From Bradyrhizobium sp. SK17 (GTDB lineage Bacteria > Pseudomonadota > Alphaproteobacteria > Rhizobiales > Xanthobacteraceae), in the NCBI RefSeq assembly GCF_002831585.1, contig NZ_CP025113.1, forward strand, positions 6,711,001 through 6,775,000: a DNA stretch of 64,000 nt. Reading direction: 5' to 3'. The position numbers and the translations under genes were made by a program. A model generated the notes under the pieces. That model saw nothing but the letters and a program-made list of their open reading frames with translations. It had not been told where the DNA came from and ran no database searches. Below, in pieces: positions 1 to 7,339 of this stretch (within the stretch, counting starts at the first letter, position 1; each line of letters opens with the position of its first letter).

Positions 1-559
1 CTCCTACAGCCCGAACTCGCTGTGGCGCAGCGGCTCCCGCGCCTTCTTCAAGGACCAGCGTGCGGCGCGCGTCGGCGACATCCTGACCATCACGGTGAAC
101 TTCACCGACAAGGCCGCGATCGCCAACGAAACCCAGCGCAGCCGGACCAATTCGGAAGATTCCGGCGTGACCAACTTCCTCGGCTCGCAGACCATCTCGC
201 AGGCCAACAAGATCCTGCCCGGCCGCCTGCTCACCGCCGATTCCTCGGCGTCGAGCGACGGCAAGGGCTCGGTGAACCGCCAGGAAGCGTTGCAGACCAA
301 CGTCGCCGCCGTCGTCACCCAGGTGCTGCCGAACGGCAATCTCGTGGTCGAGGGCAAGCAGGAGATCCGCGTCAACTATGAAATCCGCGAACTGATCGTG
401 GCCGGCATCGTGCGCCCCGAAGATATCCAGAGCGACAACACCATCGACTCCTCGAAGATCGCGCAGGCCCGCATCGCCTATGGCGGACGCGGCCAGATCA
501 CCGACGTGCAACAGCCGCGCTACGGCCAGCAGGTTCTCGACGTGCTCTTGCCCTTCTAG
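1..559 (+). CDS. flgH: Flagellar L-ring protein FlgH (5' truncated by window edge)
   Basis: FlgH forms the outer-membrane L-ring around the flagellar rod. The reading frame is open from base 2, so the lipoprotein signal and first part of the gene lie outside the window. The visible part reads LWRSGSRAFFKDQRA, then RVGDILTITVNF, both typical of the FlgH core, and later GNLVVEGKQEIRVNYE and the C-terminal segment with DIQSDNTIDSSKIAQARIAYGG, which are strong family signatures. It ends with TAG at 557-559 and is followed by a clear hairpin terminator, so it is the last gene of its transcription unit. The P-ring gene flgI is 12 kb away in this window. Confidence 0.95.
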   Translation, partial: SYSPNSLWRSGSRAFFKDQRAARVGDILTITVNFTDKAAIANETQRSRTNSEDSGVTNFLGSQTISQANKILPGRLLTADSSASSDGKGSVNRQEALQTNVAAVVTQVLPNGNLVVEGKQEIRVNYEIRELIVAGIVRPEDIQSDNTIDSSKIAQARIAYGGRGQITDVQQPRYGQQVLDVLLPF

Positions 560-660
560 CCACATGATCCCGAAAGATTTCCGATGAGGATCAGGCCCGA
601 CTAAGACTTTCACGAGCTCCCACATCTCGTCGCGAACCTAGGCGCGACGCGGTGTACCAA

Positions 661-695
661 CACGGCCCTCGCTAGCTCCCCTGGCGAGGGCCGTG
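661..695 (+). terminator. Hairpin terminator after flgH
   Basis: A perfect 12-bp stem (661-672 pairing with 684-695, arm cacggccctcgc) with an 11-nt loop lies about 100 bp after the flgH stop and is followed by a short T-rich stretch (attttg). It is the only notable structure in the 307-bp gap between flgH and the next gene; nothing else is seen in that gap. Confidence 0.75.
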
Positions 696-866
696 GCATT
701 TTGTGACCGGTCGCGTGCACTCGCACGAGCGACGCGCATCAGTCAGATGCTGCCTTGCGCAAGTCGCGCGATCGCTTTCCGGGTTCGTTAACCGTCGCGA
801 CAACGCACAGTGGCAGTCCCAACGCTTGCAACGTAGTGAGAAGACAACGCAGGGTTTTCGGGTCGT

Positions 867-1319
867 ATGACGGCCATGCAAAGAGACGGTCAATATGCGG
901 CGTGGTTCCGGACGCCGCGCGGCGAAGGCACCGGAATAGTCCAGCTCGCAAACGGCAGGATCAGCGGCGGCGACGCCATGTTCAGCTATGGCGGCTCCTA
1001 TCAGCTCGACCAGGATCGCTTCACGGCGACCCTGACGACGCGCCGCTATGCCGACGGCCCGTTCACAACCGTGTTCGGATGCGACGAGGTCGAGGCAGAG
1101 CTGACGGGCACGTTCAACGGCAATCGCGCGGTGTGCATGGGCACGGCCAAACAGGCCCCCGGCGTGCTGTTCGAGGCCACGCTGTTCCTGCAACTACCGG
1201 ATGCTGCGCCTCCGCCAAGACCAACCTGCCCGCCGGCATCCGGCGATCTGGCGCGGCTGCCGCGGCTCACCGTCGATCGCCGCGCGCCAAATCCATTGGC
1301 GAGCAAGCGCTTCGTCTGA
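867..1319 (+). CDS. GrlR-like small regulatory-fold protein
   Basis: A 150-residue protein with no signal peptide or membrane segment. The first 110 residues have the pattern YAAWFRTPRGEGTGIVQLANGRISGGDAMFSYGGSY, then a run of beta-strand-like segments ending in GTAKQAPG. This resembles the small barrel family annotated as GrlR-like (named after a negative regulator of type III secretion in enteric bacteria), which is also common as a stand-alone protein in Bradyrhizobium. The C-terminal 35 residues are Pro/Arg-rich and look disordered. An alternative ATG lies three codons downstream (876). No secretion genes are nearby, so a role in secretion is not implied. Confidence 0.55.
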   Translation: MTAMQRDGQYAAWFRTPRGEGTGIVQLANGRISGGDAMFSYGGSYQLDQDRFTATLTTRRYADGPFTTVFGCDEVEAELTGTFNGNRAVCMGTAKQAPGVLFEATLFLQLPDAAPPPRPTCPPASGDLARLPRLTVDRRAPNPLASKRFV

Positions 1320-1418
1320 TCCGCGCCCGTTCCCGATAGCGTCCGCGCCCTGGCCGGCGTAGCATCGCTCATGCGCGTCAAGCGCAGCCCGATCGATCCA
1401 GCCGGAAGGAGCAGACCG

Positions 1419-1712
1419 ATGTATGCCGCTATCCGTCAGGCCAAGGCAAAGACCGGTACCGCCGAAGAACTCGCGCGCCGGATCAAGGAAGGCGCGATCC
1501 CGATCATCAGCGACGTCGAAGGCTTCATGGCCTACTACGTCGTCTATGCCGGCGACGACACCGTCACCGCGATCAGCGTCTTCAACAACCACGCCGGTGC
1601 CGAGGAAGCCAACCGCCGCGCGCTGGCCTGGATCGACGACAATCTCGGGCCACTGCTGGTCGGGCAGGCCACGGCGGTTGCGGGTCCAGTGATCGTGCAC
1701 ACGAAGGCATAG
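1419..1712 (+). CDS. Small ABM/dimeric alpha-beta barrel family protein
   Basis: A 97-residue soluble protein. The start at 1419 is preferred over in-frame upstream starts because a purine-rich SD-like sequence (ggaagga) precedes it and the conserved part begins with MYAAIRQAKAKTG. The order of segments (beta strand, amphipathic helix AEELARRIKEGAIP, strand GFMAYYVVYAGDDTVTAISVFNN, helix GAEEANRRALAWI) is that of an antibiotic-biosynthesis-monooxygenase or Dabb-type ferredoxin-like fold. Such proteins are often small oxygenases or stress proteins; the substrate cannot be told. It stands alone, followed by a convergent PAP2 gene. Confidence 0.6.
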   Translation: MYAAIRQAKAKTGTAEELARRIKEGAIPIISDVEGFMAYYVVYAGDDTVTAISVFNNHAGAEEANRRALAWIDDNLGPLLVGQATAVAGPVIVHTKA

Positions 1713-1749
1713 CGGCCGCAACCGGGTTGCGGGTCGCCCGATTGCGCGG

Positions 1750-2844
1750 CTAGGCGGACGCGGCTTCCGGCATCGGCATTGCGCGCCCGGTCATGGACGA
1801 TCTGCGGAGCATCGCCTCGACTTTCATCGCCGCCAGCCACAGCAGCGCTCCGCAAATGAGATCGATGACGTAATGGCCCCCGATCGGGATCGTCGAGACG
1901 AGGACGAGAACGTTCCAGATCAAGGTGATGCCGAACAGCCACCGCATGCCGATCGTCGCGAAAATCGTCATCAGGGCGAGGCAGGTGTGGAACGACGGAA
2001 ACGTCACCACGCCCTGCAGATTGCTCAACGACAATTCAGGCGCGGCCGCGTTACGGAAGTATTCGAACTTCGCAAGATGATAGATCCCGGCGTGCTCGGG
2101 CAGCGCGTTGAGGATCGCGACGGGATGGTCGAAATAGACAAAGGCGCCCTTGGCAGGCCAGAACACCGAGAACGTCGTCGACGCAACGATCGTCAGGGCG
2201 AACACGAATACCAGTTGCCAGAGCTTGTCGAAACGCTTTGTCACCGCCAGGAGGACGAACAGCGCGGCCACCTGCACGAAGGAGCTGCAATAGGCGACAG
2301 CGAGCAGTTCTGTCAGCCGTGGATGGTCCGCAAACCATGGGATGATCGACTGCAAATCTATCCCGATGAGGCGATCGGCCTTGGCGAGACCGTCGTCGAT
2401 CAGTGGGAATTTGTATCTGAGGCCGACGAGGCTGATCGTCGCCGCCGCCGCGGCCGACCAGAAGAACACGGCGACTGCCGCGGCCAGGTTGGACAGAACC
2501 GGAGCGGACCGCCATCTGCCGTACACGATATCGACGGCAAGCAGAAACCCCATCAGGCCTGAAAACAGCGTCAGGCTTTCGGGCTCGACGTCGACCTGAA
2601 ATTTCCAGAGCAGGAAGCCGGCGAAGCCGCTCGCCGCGATGCCGACCAGCCATGAAGCCCGCTCGATCCGCTGATGAGGTTGCGGGGTTCGAGGTACGCC
2701 AGCTGCTGTGACCGGAGAGGCCTGCGGTGCGACTTCGGTGTCCGACGGCGAAGCGATCCGTGACGGACCAACCGACCGACTGAGCGTTGCGACTGCCATT
2801 GCGACTGCCATTCCAACGGGCGCTTCGACACGAAACCCGCTCAC
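1750..2844 (-). CDS. PAP2-superfamily integral membrane phosphatase
   Basis: A 364-residue multi-spanning membrane protein. After an unremarkable ~65-residue N-terminus there are about seven hydrophobic helices. The PAP2 catalytic motifs are visible near the C-terminus: VVTFPSFHTCLA (PSxHT) and, after a helix, IPIGGHYVIDLICG (GHxxxD). The spacing and topology match PAP2/AUR1-like phosphatases that dephosphorylate lipid pyrophosphates or phosphatidate, or transfer inositol-phosphate groups. The longest frame opens with GTG at 2844; ATG codons at residues 12 and 16 are possible alternative starts. It is a single-gene unit on the minus strand; the substrate is not determinable. Confidence 0.85.
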   Translation of the reverse strand: MSGFRVEAPVGMAVAMAVATLSRSVGPSRIASPSDTEVAPQASPVTAAGVPRTPQPHQRIERASWLVGIAASGFAGFLLWKFQVDVEPESLTLFSGLMGFLLAVDIVYGRWRSAPVLSNLAAAVAVFFWSAAAAATISLVGLRYKFPLIDDGLAKADRLIGIDLQSIIPWFADHPRLTELLAVAYCSSFVQVAALFVLLAVTKRFDKLWQLVFVFALTIVASTTFSVFWPAKGAFVYFDHPVAILNALPEHAGIYHLAKFEYFRNAAAPELSLSNLQGVVTFPSFHTCLALMTIFATIGMRWLFGITLIWNVLVLVSTIPIGGHYVIDLICGALLWLAAMKVEAMLRRSSMTGRAMPMPEAASA

Positions 2845-3021
2845 TCCACAGCCACAGGGTTAGCAGCTGCCCTCTCAATTGCATCGGTAATCAGATACAA
2901 CTTCTGGCAAGGTCGCCGAGGATATGTATCCGATAGTAAATATTTTGTTTCTGACGAATTCCTACCTTGGGGTCCGAGTTCCCGCTCGCGGAACCCTAGG
3001 TTGCCGGCAGCGATACGCTTA

Positions 3022-3522
3022 TCACCCGAATTCGGGCCCGTCGCTCAGAACGACGAAAACCTTGCCGCCGAGGTCAAAGTGCGCGACCTCGCGCATGCCG
3101 AGCCGCAGATGCGCCTTCAGCGAGCGAGGATTGTCCTCCCTGACGAACAGGATGGCCTCGCGGCCCGGAAACGTCGCCCGGAGCTCCGCATACAACGCCT
3201 CGAGCACGCCAAGGCCGCGCGCGTCGCGGGAGATGCACACCGGTCCGTACACGTAAGCATCAGGACCGCCCGGCCACGCCATCAGCATGGCCCGTACCGG
3301 CGGAGCCTCGTCAAAATCCTGCTCCGACGTCAGCAGCGCGCCGAGCAACCGATCGGCTTCGTCGGTCGCGATGACGATCGGTTGCCCGCTCGATATCCGC
3401 GTCTCGATCGTTTCGCGCGGCCACTGCCCGAGCAGCATGCCACCGTGATCGCCGGAGTCGGCCATCAGCAGCGCGGAGATCGCTTCCGCATCCGACAGTG
3501 TCGCGAGCCTGGTCCTGATCAT
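3022..3522 (-). CDS. GNAT-family N-acetyltransferase
   Basis: A 166-residue protein with a GNAT layout: N-terminal strand MIRTRLATLSDAEAISAL (the common acetyltransferase opening), a central strand AYVYGPVCISRDARGLGVLEALY carrying a weakened acetyl-CoA loop (ARGLGV in place of RGxGxG/A), and a terminal segment REDNPRSLKAHLRLGMREVAHF, typical of the last helix and strand. The acceptor substrate is unknown. It follows a DUF1801 gene on the same strand with a 40-bp gap and may be co-transcribed with it. Confidence 0.8.
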   Translation of the reverse strand: MIRTRLATLSDAEAISALLMADSGDHGGMLLGQWPRETIETRISSGQPIVIATDEADRLLGALLTSEQDFDEAPPVRAMLMAWPGGPDAYVYGPVCISRDARGLGVLEALYAELRATFPGREAILFVREDNPRSLKAHLRLGMREVAHFDLGGKVFVVLSDGPEFG

Positions 3523-3562
3523 CTCGTCCCGACCGGATCAGCGGACCACACGCCAGCGTCGC

Positions 3563-3991
3563 TCACGCTTTCTTCTTTGCCGGCGCACGAACGCCCGCAG
3601 CCTTCTTCACCGCTTTCCCGGCCGGCTTCTTCTTGGCCTGGTTGAGCTCGATCGCGGCGCGAATGAGGGCCTTCAGCGCAGGTCCGTTGATCTTGTCGCC
3701 CTCGAACAAATCGATCGCACGCCGTACATTGCCTTCGAAGCCGGTGTTGAACAGCTTGTCGGGATCCGGCAGTTGCGCCCCGTACATGAAAGTCAGCTTC
3801 ACCTTGCCCTTGTGGGCGTTGCCGACCGCGATGATGCCGTCGCACGACCACACCGGGCTGCCCATCCATTTCCACTCCTCGATGATTCCGGGGTCGGCGG
3901 CGAGGATGCTCTTGCGCAGGCTGGCGAGCGTCTTGCCGCGCCAGTCGGTGAGCCCTTCGATCATCCGGTCGATTTGTTCCGATGCCGTCAT
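3563..3991 (-). CDS. DUF1801 domain protein
   Basis: A 142-residue soluble protein. ATG 3991 begins MTASEQIDRMIEGLTDWRG; a longer upstream frame lacks conservation-like sequence. Residues 1-110 follow the DUF1801 pattern (LRKSILAADPGIIEEWKWMGSPVW, then KGKVKLTFMYGA and DPDKLFNTG). The family includes YdhG, described as an iron chaperone in Bacillus, but most members are uncharacterised. The C-terminal 35 residues are Lys/Ala-rich (KKKPAGKAVKKA) and histone-like, which suggests nucleic-acid or membrane-surface contact; this is inference. It sits in a same-strand series with the ArsR, SRPBCC and GNAT genes. Confidence 0.75.
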   Translation of the reverse strand: MTASEQIDRMIEGLTDWRGKTLASLRKSILAADPGIIEEWKWMGSPVWSCDGIIAVGNAHKGKVKLTFMYGAQLPDPDKLFNTGFEGNVRRAIDLFEGDKINGPALKALIRAAIELNQAKKKPAGKAVKKAAGVRAPAKKKA

Positions 3992-4036
3992 TGCTGCCTC
4001 ACGCTTCTCGCCTGTCCGGTGCGATCGCCCATCCAA

Positions 4037-4273
4037 TCACAGCTGGGACACCGCCGTCGATCCGCGATGCTGGCGCCGCCGCGGCGCCAGATAGGGCAAC
4101 GCAAACAGATACAGGCCAGTGAGCAGCATCGGGATCAGCGGGAACAGCGCCAGCAGGCCGATCCAGGCCGCTTGCAGCTGCGCGATCATTGCGACGATGT
4201 TGATGATGACGGCGACCGTGAAGACGATCGACAGCCAGCGGTGAGATTGGCGGATCAAGTTGTTCCAGTTCAA
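4037..4273 (-). CDS. Small two-helix membrane protein
   Basis: A 78-residue protein read from TTG 4273 (M-NWNNLIRQSHRWLSIVF). No ATG is available between the upstream palindromic repeat and the first membrane helix; a purine-rich cgggag lies 5 nt upstream of the TTG. Two hydrophobic helices (about residues 14-34 and 38-62) are followed by a basic tail YLAPRRRQ. The pattern resembles small conserved inner-membrane proteins of unknown function found near ArsR/SRPBCC pairs in rhizobia. Co-transcription with the upstream SRPBCC gene is possible, although a palindromic repeat lies between them. Confidence 0.6.
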   Translation of the reverse strand: MNWNNLIRQSHRWLSIVFTVAVIINIVAMIAQLQAAWIGLLALFPLIPMLLTGLYLFALPYLAPRRRQHRGSTAVSQL

Positions 4274-4305
4274 TGTGAACTCCCGTTGGACGATGTGAGT
4301 ACAAT

Positions 4306-4396
4306 CGTCATTGCGAGGAGCGATAGCGACGAAGCAATCCATCGTGCAGCACATGCAGAGAGATGGATTGCTTTGCTTCGCTTCGCTCGCAATGAC
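4306..4396. repeat. Palindromic intergenic repeat (CATTGCGAGGAGCG type)
   Basis: Two ~36-nt arms (4306-4342 and 4362-4396) are imperfect inverted copies, beginning cgtcattgcgagga and ending tcgcaatgacg, with a 19-nt loop. This matches the style of small palindromic repeats scattered between genes in Bradyrhizobium and relatives. Half of the same motif (cgtcattgcgagga) recurs at 49852. It lies between two genes of one strand and may stabilise or attenuate the transcript. Confidence 0.75.
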
Positions 4397-4409
4397 GAGG
4401 GAGAGACGA

Positions 4410-4841
4410 TCAGGCTTCGCGCGCGACCAGCTGATCGAGCTTCTCGAGGAACTGCTTCCATCCGGCATGGGCGCCGCCATAGGCCTGCTTCTGATGCGGC
4501 TGGAAGCCGGATTGTTCGACGCGAAGATGGGTGCCGCGCGCGGTCGGCGTCAGCGTGAACACCACCACGCTCTCGAGATCGTAGGCAGCGTCCTCGTGCG
4601 CGAAGTTCCAGGTGTAGGACAACGTCTTGTGCGGCTCGACGGTGAGCACCTTGCAATCCAGCACGCCGCCCCACTCGCCGCGCAGATTGAAGCTGTGTCC
4701 GACCACGGGCTTGAAATCGTTTTTCATCAACCACTCCTCCATCAGATGCGGTTGCGTCAACGCGCGCCAGAGCTTCTCCGGCGGATGAGGAAATTCGCGC
4801 TCGACGACCGCGGAACGCGTCTCAGGAGTGGTCTTGTTCAT
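4410..4841 (-). CDS. SRPBCC/AHSA1-domain protein
   Basis: A 143-residue Activator-of-Hsp90-type START-like domain. Typical elements are visible: VVEREFPHPPEKLWRALTQPHLMEEWLM at the N-terminus, then KVLTVEPHKTLSYTWNF, a strand pair VVVFTLTPTARGTHLRVEQSG, and a long C-terminal helix HAGWKQFLEKLDQLVA. These domains bind hydrophobic ligands or act as stress proteins. The start codon overlaps the stop of the upstream ArsR gene (ATGA at 4838-4841), so the two are translationally coupled. ArsR/SRPBCC pairs are a widespread arrangement in which the regulator controls its own operon. Confidence 0.9.
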   Translation of the reverse strand: MNKTTPETRSAVVEREFPHPPEKLWRALTQPHLMEEWLMKNDFKPVVGHSFNLRGEWGGVLDCKVLTVEPHKTLSYTWNFAHEDAAYDLESVVVFTLTPTARGTHLRVEQSGFQPHQKQAYGGAHAGWKQFLEKLDQLVAREA

Positions 4842-5161
4842 TGGTCCATCCTTTTGAGGAGATCTTCGAGGTGGTCGAACCGGTTCTGCCAGAAGCCCGC
4901 CATCTGGCTGGTCCAGTCGATCAGCGGCGCCAGCGCGCCGAGTTGCGCGCTGTAATGCGTCTGCCTGCCCTCATGGCGGTCGCGTACCAGTCCGGCCTGC
5001 TTCAGCACGCCGAGATGCTTCGACACCGCCGGCTGCGAAATCTTCGCCCGCGCCGTCAACGCACCGACAGTCTGCTCGCCCTCGCGGCACAGGCGCTCGA
5101 AGATCGCCCGGCGGGTCGGGTCGGCGAGAGTTCGAAACAGCAAATCATGGGCATCCGGCAT
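4838..5161 (-). CDS. ArsR-family winged-helix repressor
   Basis: A 107-residue DNA-binding protein starting MPDAHDLLFRTLADPTRRAIFERL, the usual ArsR opening. The helix-turn-helix is at about residues 30-65 (ALTARAKISQPAVSKHLGVLKQAGLV) followed by the wing RHEGRQTHYS. No metal-binding ELCVC motif is present, so it belongs to the non-metal subgroup typically paired with SRPBCC proteins. ATG 5161 is chosen because a perfect palindrome begins 4 bp upstream; an upstream in-frame start would put that palindrome inside the gene. Autoregulation through that palindrome is likely. Confidence 0.9.
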   Translation of the reverse strand: MPDAHDLLFRTLADPTRRAIFERLCREGEQTVGALTARAKISQPAVSKHLGVLKQAGLVRDRHEGRQTHYSAQLGALAPLIDWTSQMAGFWQNRFDHLEDLLKRMDQ

Positions 5162-5165
5162 GGCA

Positions 5166-5214
5166 ATCCATAACCTGTTGGTTATGGATAAACGTATAAC
5201 CAACTAGCTATGGA
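5166..5214 (-). promoter_or_regulatory. Operator/promoter of the ArsR-SRPBCC operon
   Basis: A perfect 10-bp inverted repeat, atccataacc-N4-ggttatggat (5166-5189), sits directly upstream of the ArsR start, and a second imperfect copy (ataacc-N6-ctatggat, 5197-5214) follows. A further half site attggttat lies at 5309-5317. Repeated palindromes spaced about 30 bp apart fit binding of dimeric ArsR to its own promoter. Inference from position and symmetry. Confidence 0.7.
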
Positions 5215-5689
5215 TCAGTCAACAGGAAACTTGCTAGTATAATTTCAGCCAGAATTTCATGCCATTCGGTAGCTTAACCCCGCCGGCCCTCCCTCATTCA
5301 CATAGCCTATTGGTTATTTAAAAGAGCAAGTCTTAGATCGCGGAGTGGGTGCGATCGGCCCCGGCTTTCCCTGCGCCCTCCTCGATGAGAGGGCGAAACG
5401 AAATACAAGCTCGGGCAATCATGCCGTGAGGCACGAAGCTGCGTCCTATCCTCAGCCGTCATCGCCCGGCTCGACCAGCGACCAACCTGTCAGTCATGTC
5501 TCCGAACAGGTGTCAGCCATGTCTCCGGGCTAAACATTTCGCGGGTGATGACACCGTGTGCTTGGCGTCGCCCAGGCGCAAGCCAGGACGACACGGGTGG
5601 ACGCGGCGCTCGATGCGTGTCGTTGCGCAGGCATTGCCCCTGACCTACAAATATCGCGCGGATGCGGTCCTTGTTCACGGAGAACCTTG
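5215..5689. other. Intergenic region between divergent ArsR and carbonic anhydrase genes
   Basis: 475 bp with no convincing gene. It holds one extra ArsR-type half site (attggttat, 5309-5317) and an AT-rich patch around 5305-5335 that could serve as a promoter. The last 130 bp before the carbonic anhydrase start can be read open in its frame but lack coding character. A GGAGAA ribosome-binding site lies at 5679-5684. Confidence 0.5.
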
Positions 5690-6442
5690 ATGTGCCAGCT
5701 CTGCGACGCCACAGCTCCCAGCCCAACCTCCCGACGCCATTTCCTCGCTGCCGCGGCCTGCACCGCTGCCAGCCTCGCTTTCATGCCACCGGTTTCCGCC
5801 AAAGAGACAAAGCCGCCGCCGAAGCCGCAGAACGCGCTGCCGCCGGACGCGGCGCTCGACCGGCTGGTGAAGGGCAACCTCCGCTATGTCGAAGGCGTGT
5901 CGCAGCGGCATGATTTCAAGCACGAGCGCGAAGCGCTGGCGGGCGGACAGAATCCGTTCGCCGGCATCCTGAGTTGCGCGGATTCCCGCATCGCGCCGGA
6001 ATATGCGTTCGATACCGGCCGCGGCGATCTGTTCGTGTGCCGTGTCGCCGGCAATTTCGCCAGCGACGAGACCATCGCCAGTCTCGAATACGCATCATCC
6101 GTGCTCAACGTGCCGCTGTTCATGGTGCTCGGCCACGACCGCTGCGGAGCGGTCGATGCCGCGATCAAATCGCTAAAGGACAACACCACCCTGCCCGGTC
6201 ACCTGCCCTCGCTGGTCAACGCGATCGCGCCGGCGGTGAAGGCGACCGAGGGCAAGCCGGGCGACCGGCTCGCCAACGCGATCCGGCAGAACGTCATCGA
6301 CAATGTCGCGAAGCTGAAATCGGCGACACCGATCCTCGGCGCTGCGGTCGACCAGGGCAAGCTCAGGATTGTCGGCGCGGTCTATCGACTGACCGACGGC
6401 AAGGTCGAGCTGGTCACGGACGCGAAGCGGCCGACGATCTGA
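5690..6442 (+). CDS. Tat-exported beta-class carbonic anhydrase
   Basis: A 250-residue enzyme that interconverts CO2 and bicarbonate, probably in the periplasm. ATG 5690 has a GGAGAA site 5 nt upstream and opens with a twin-arginine signal (TSRRHFLAAAACTAASLAF, residues 13-31) ending near PVSAKE. Zinc ligands and catalytic elements of beta-CAs are present: CADSR (about residue 99, Cys and Asp) and GHDRCGA (about residue 151, His and Cys). The mature part starts LDRLVKGNLRY, a family hallmark. It ends only 3 bp before the stop of a convergent hydratase gene. Exported beta-CAs are fairly common in Bradyrhizobium. Confidence 0.92.
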   Translation: MCQLCDATAPSPTSRRHFLAAAACTAASLAFMPPVSAKETKPPPKPQNALPPDAALDRLVKGNLRYVEGVSQRHDFKHEREALAGGQNPFAGILSCADSRIAPEYAFDTGRGDLFVCRVAGNFASDETIASLEYASSVLNVPLFMVLGHDRCGAVDAAIKSLKDNTTLPGHLPSLVNAIAPAVKATEGKPGDRLANAIRQNVIDNVAKLKSATPILGAAVDQGKLRIVGAVYRLTDGKVELVTDAKRPTI

Positions 6443-6445
6443 TGC

Positions 6446-7231
6446 TCAGGTGAACGTCGCCTCGGCCTTGCCGAGACCATCGAGCTCCATCACGACCGTG
6501 TCGCCCGCCTTCAGCCACACCGTCTTGACCAGGCTGCCGGTCAGCACGATCTGGCCGGCATGCAGGCCACGGCCCTCCGCGGCGAGATGATTGGCGAGCC
6601 AGGCCAGCGCGTTGTGAGGGTGACCCAGCACATCGGCGCCGGTGCCGCGGCCTTCCTCCTTGCCGTTGACGATGGCGCGTCCCGCGACCGTGCGCAGATC
6701 GGGCGCGGTGATCCGCGGCACCGCCTCGCCGAGCACGCAGCCGGCCGCGAAGAAGTCGTCGGCGATCAATGTCGGCGCGCCCAGCGTCTCCCATTTGACG
6801 TAGCGATCGTCGACGATCTCGATCGCTGGATAGTAGGCCTCGATCGCCTCGGCGACCCATTCGGCGGTGAACGGCGCCTCGCCTGGCGCGAGATTGCGCG
6901 CCAGCCGCACCGCGATCTCGCATTCGACGCCGACATGGACGAAATCGGCCGCTGGCAGCCGCACGCCGCTGTCATGCACGACCTTCTCGAACACGCCACC
7001 GCCACAGGGGTGCGGGATGTCGAGATATTCCTGCATCACCGCGCTGGTGCAGCCGATCTTGTAGCCGACGAGACTGCCGAGCTGGGCTTGCAGCAGATCA
7101 TGCAACGCGCGCTGCACGAGGTAGCCTTCGGCCTCGTCGCCCGGCACGACGTCTTTCGAAAGTGCCTTGAGCGGCGCGCGACTGCGGCGCGCGCTGGCGA
7201 TCGCTTTTGCGGCCGCGAGGACCCGATCCAT
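6446..7231 (-). CDS. 2-keto-4-pentenoate hydratase / FAH-family hydratase
   Basis: A 261-residue cytoplasmic enzyme of the MhpD/fumarylacetoacetate-hydrolase fold. Features are VGYKIGCTSAVMQEYLDIPHPCGG, then VHVGVECEIAVRLARNL containing the metal-binding ExE (ECE), then the AIEIVDDRY strand carrying an acidic ligand, and GHPHNALAWLANHLAAEGRGLHAGQIVLTGSL, the conserved hydratase C-terminus. Such enzymes hydrate 2-hydroxypenta-2,4-dienoates in aromatic meta-cleavage pathways or act on related 2-keto acids. No other pathway gene lies beside it, so the physiological substrate is open. Confidence 0.85.
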   Translation of the reverse strand: MDRVLAAAKAIASARRSRAPLKALSKDVVPGDEAEGYLVQRALHDLLQAQLGSLVGYKIGCTSAVMQEYLDIPHPCGGGVFEKVVHDSGVRLPAADFVHVGVECEIAVRLARNLAPGEAPFTAEWVAEAIEAYYPAIEIVDDRYVKWETLGAPTLIADDFFAAGCVLGEAVPRITAPDLRTVAGRAIVNGKEEGRGTGADVLGHPHNALAWLANHLAAEGRGLHAGQIVLTGSLVKTVWLKAGDTVVMELDGLGKAEATFT

Positions 7232-7339
7232 CTGCGCAGCCTCCCTGATGATCGCGGCGCCGAGATGGCGCCCCCGTCTGCTCGCGGCAATTCAGCACTC
7301 ACAGACGCATCTGGCAAGCACACGGGACGCGAGATGCCG

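Noticed and set aside
867..1319. A possible link of the GrlR-like protein to type III secretion
   Set aside because: No secretion genes are in the window and the fold occurs as a stand-alone protein in many relatives.
5345..5533. A 62-codon open frame upstream of the carbonic anhydrase
   Set aside because: Low-complexity, no start signal; intergenic in character.
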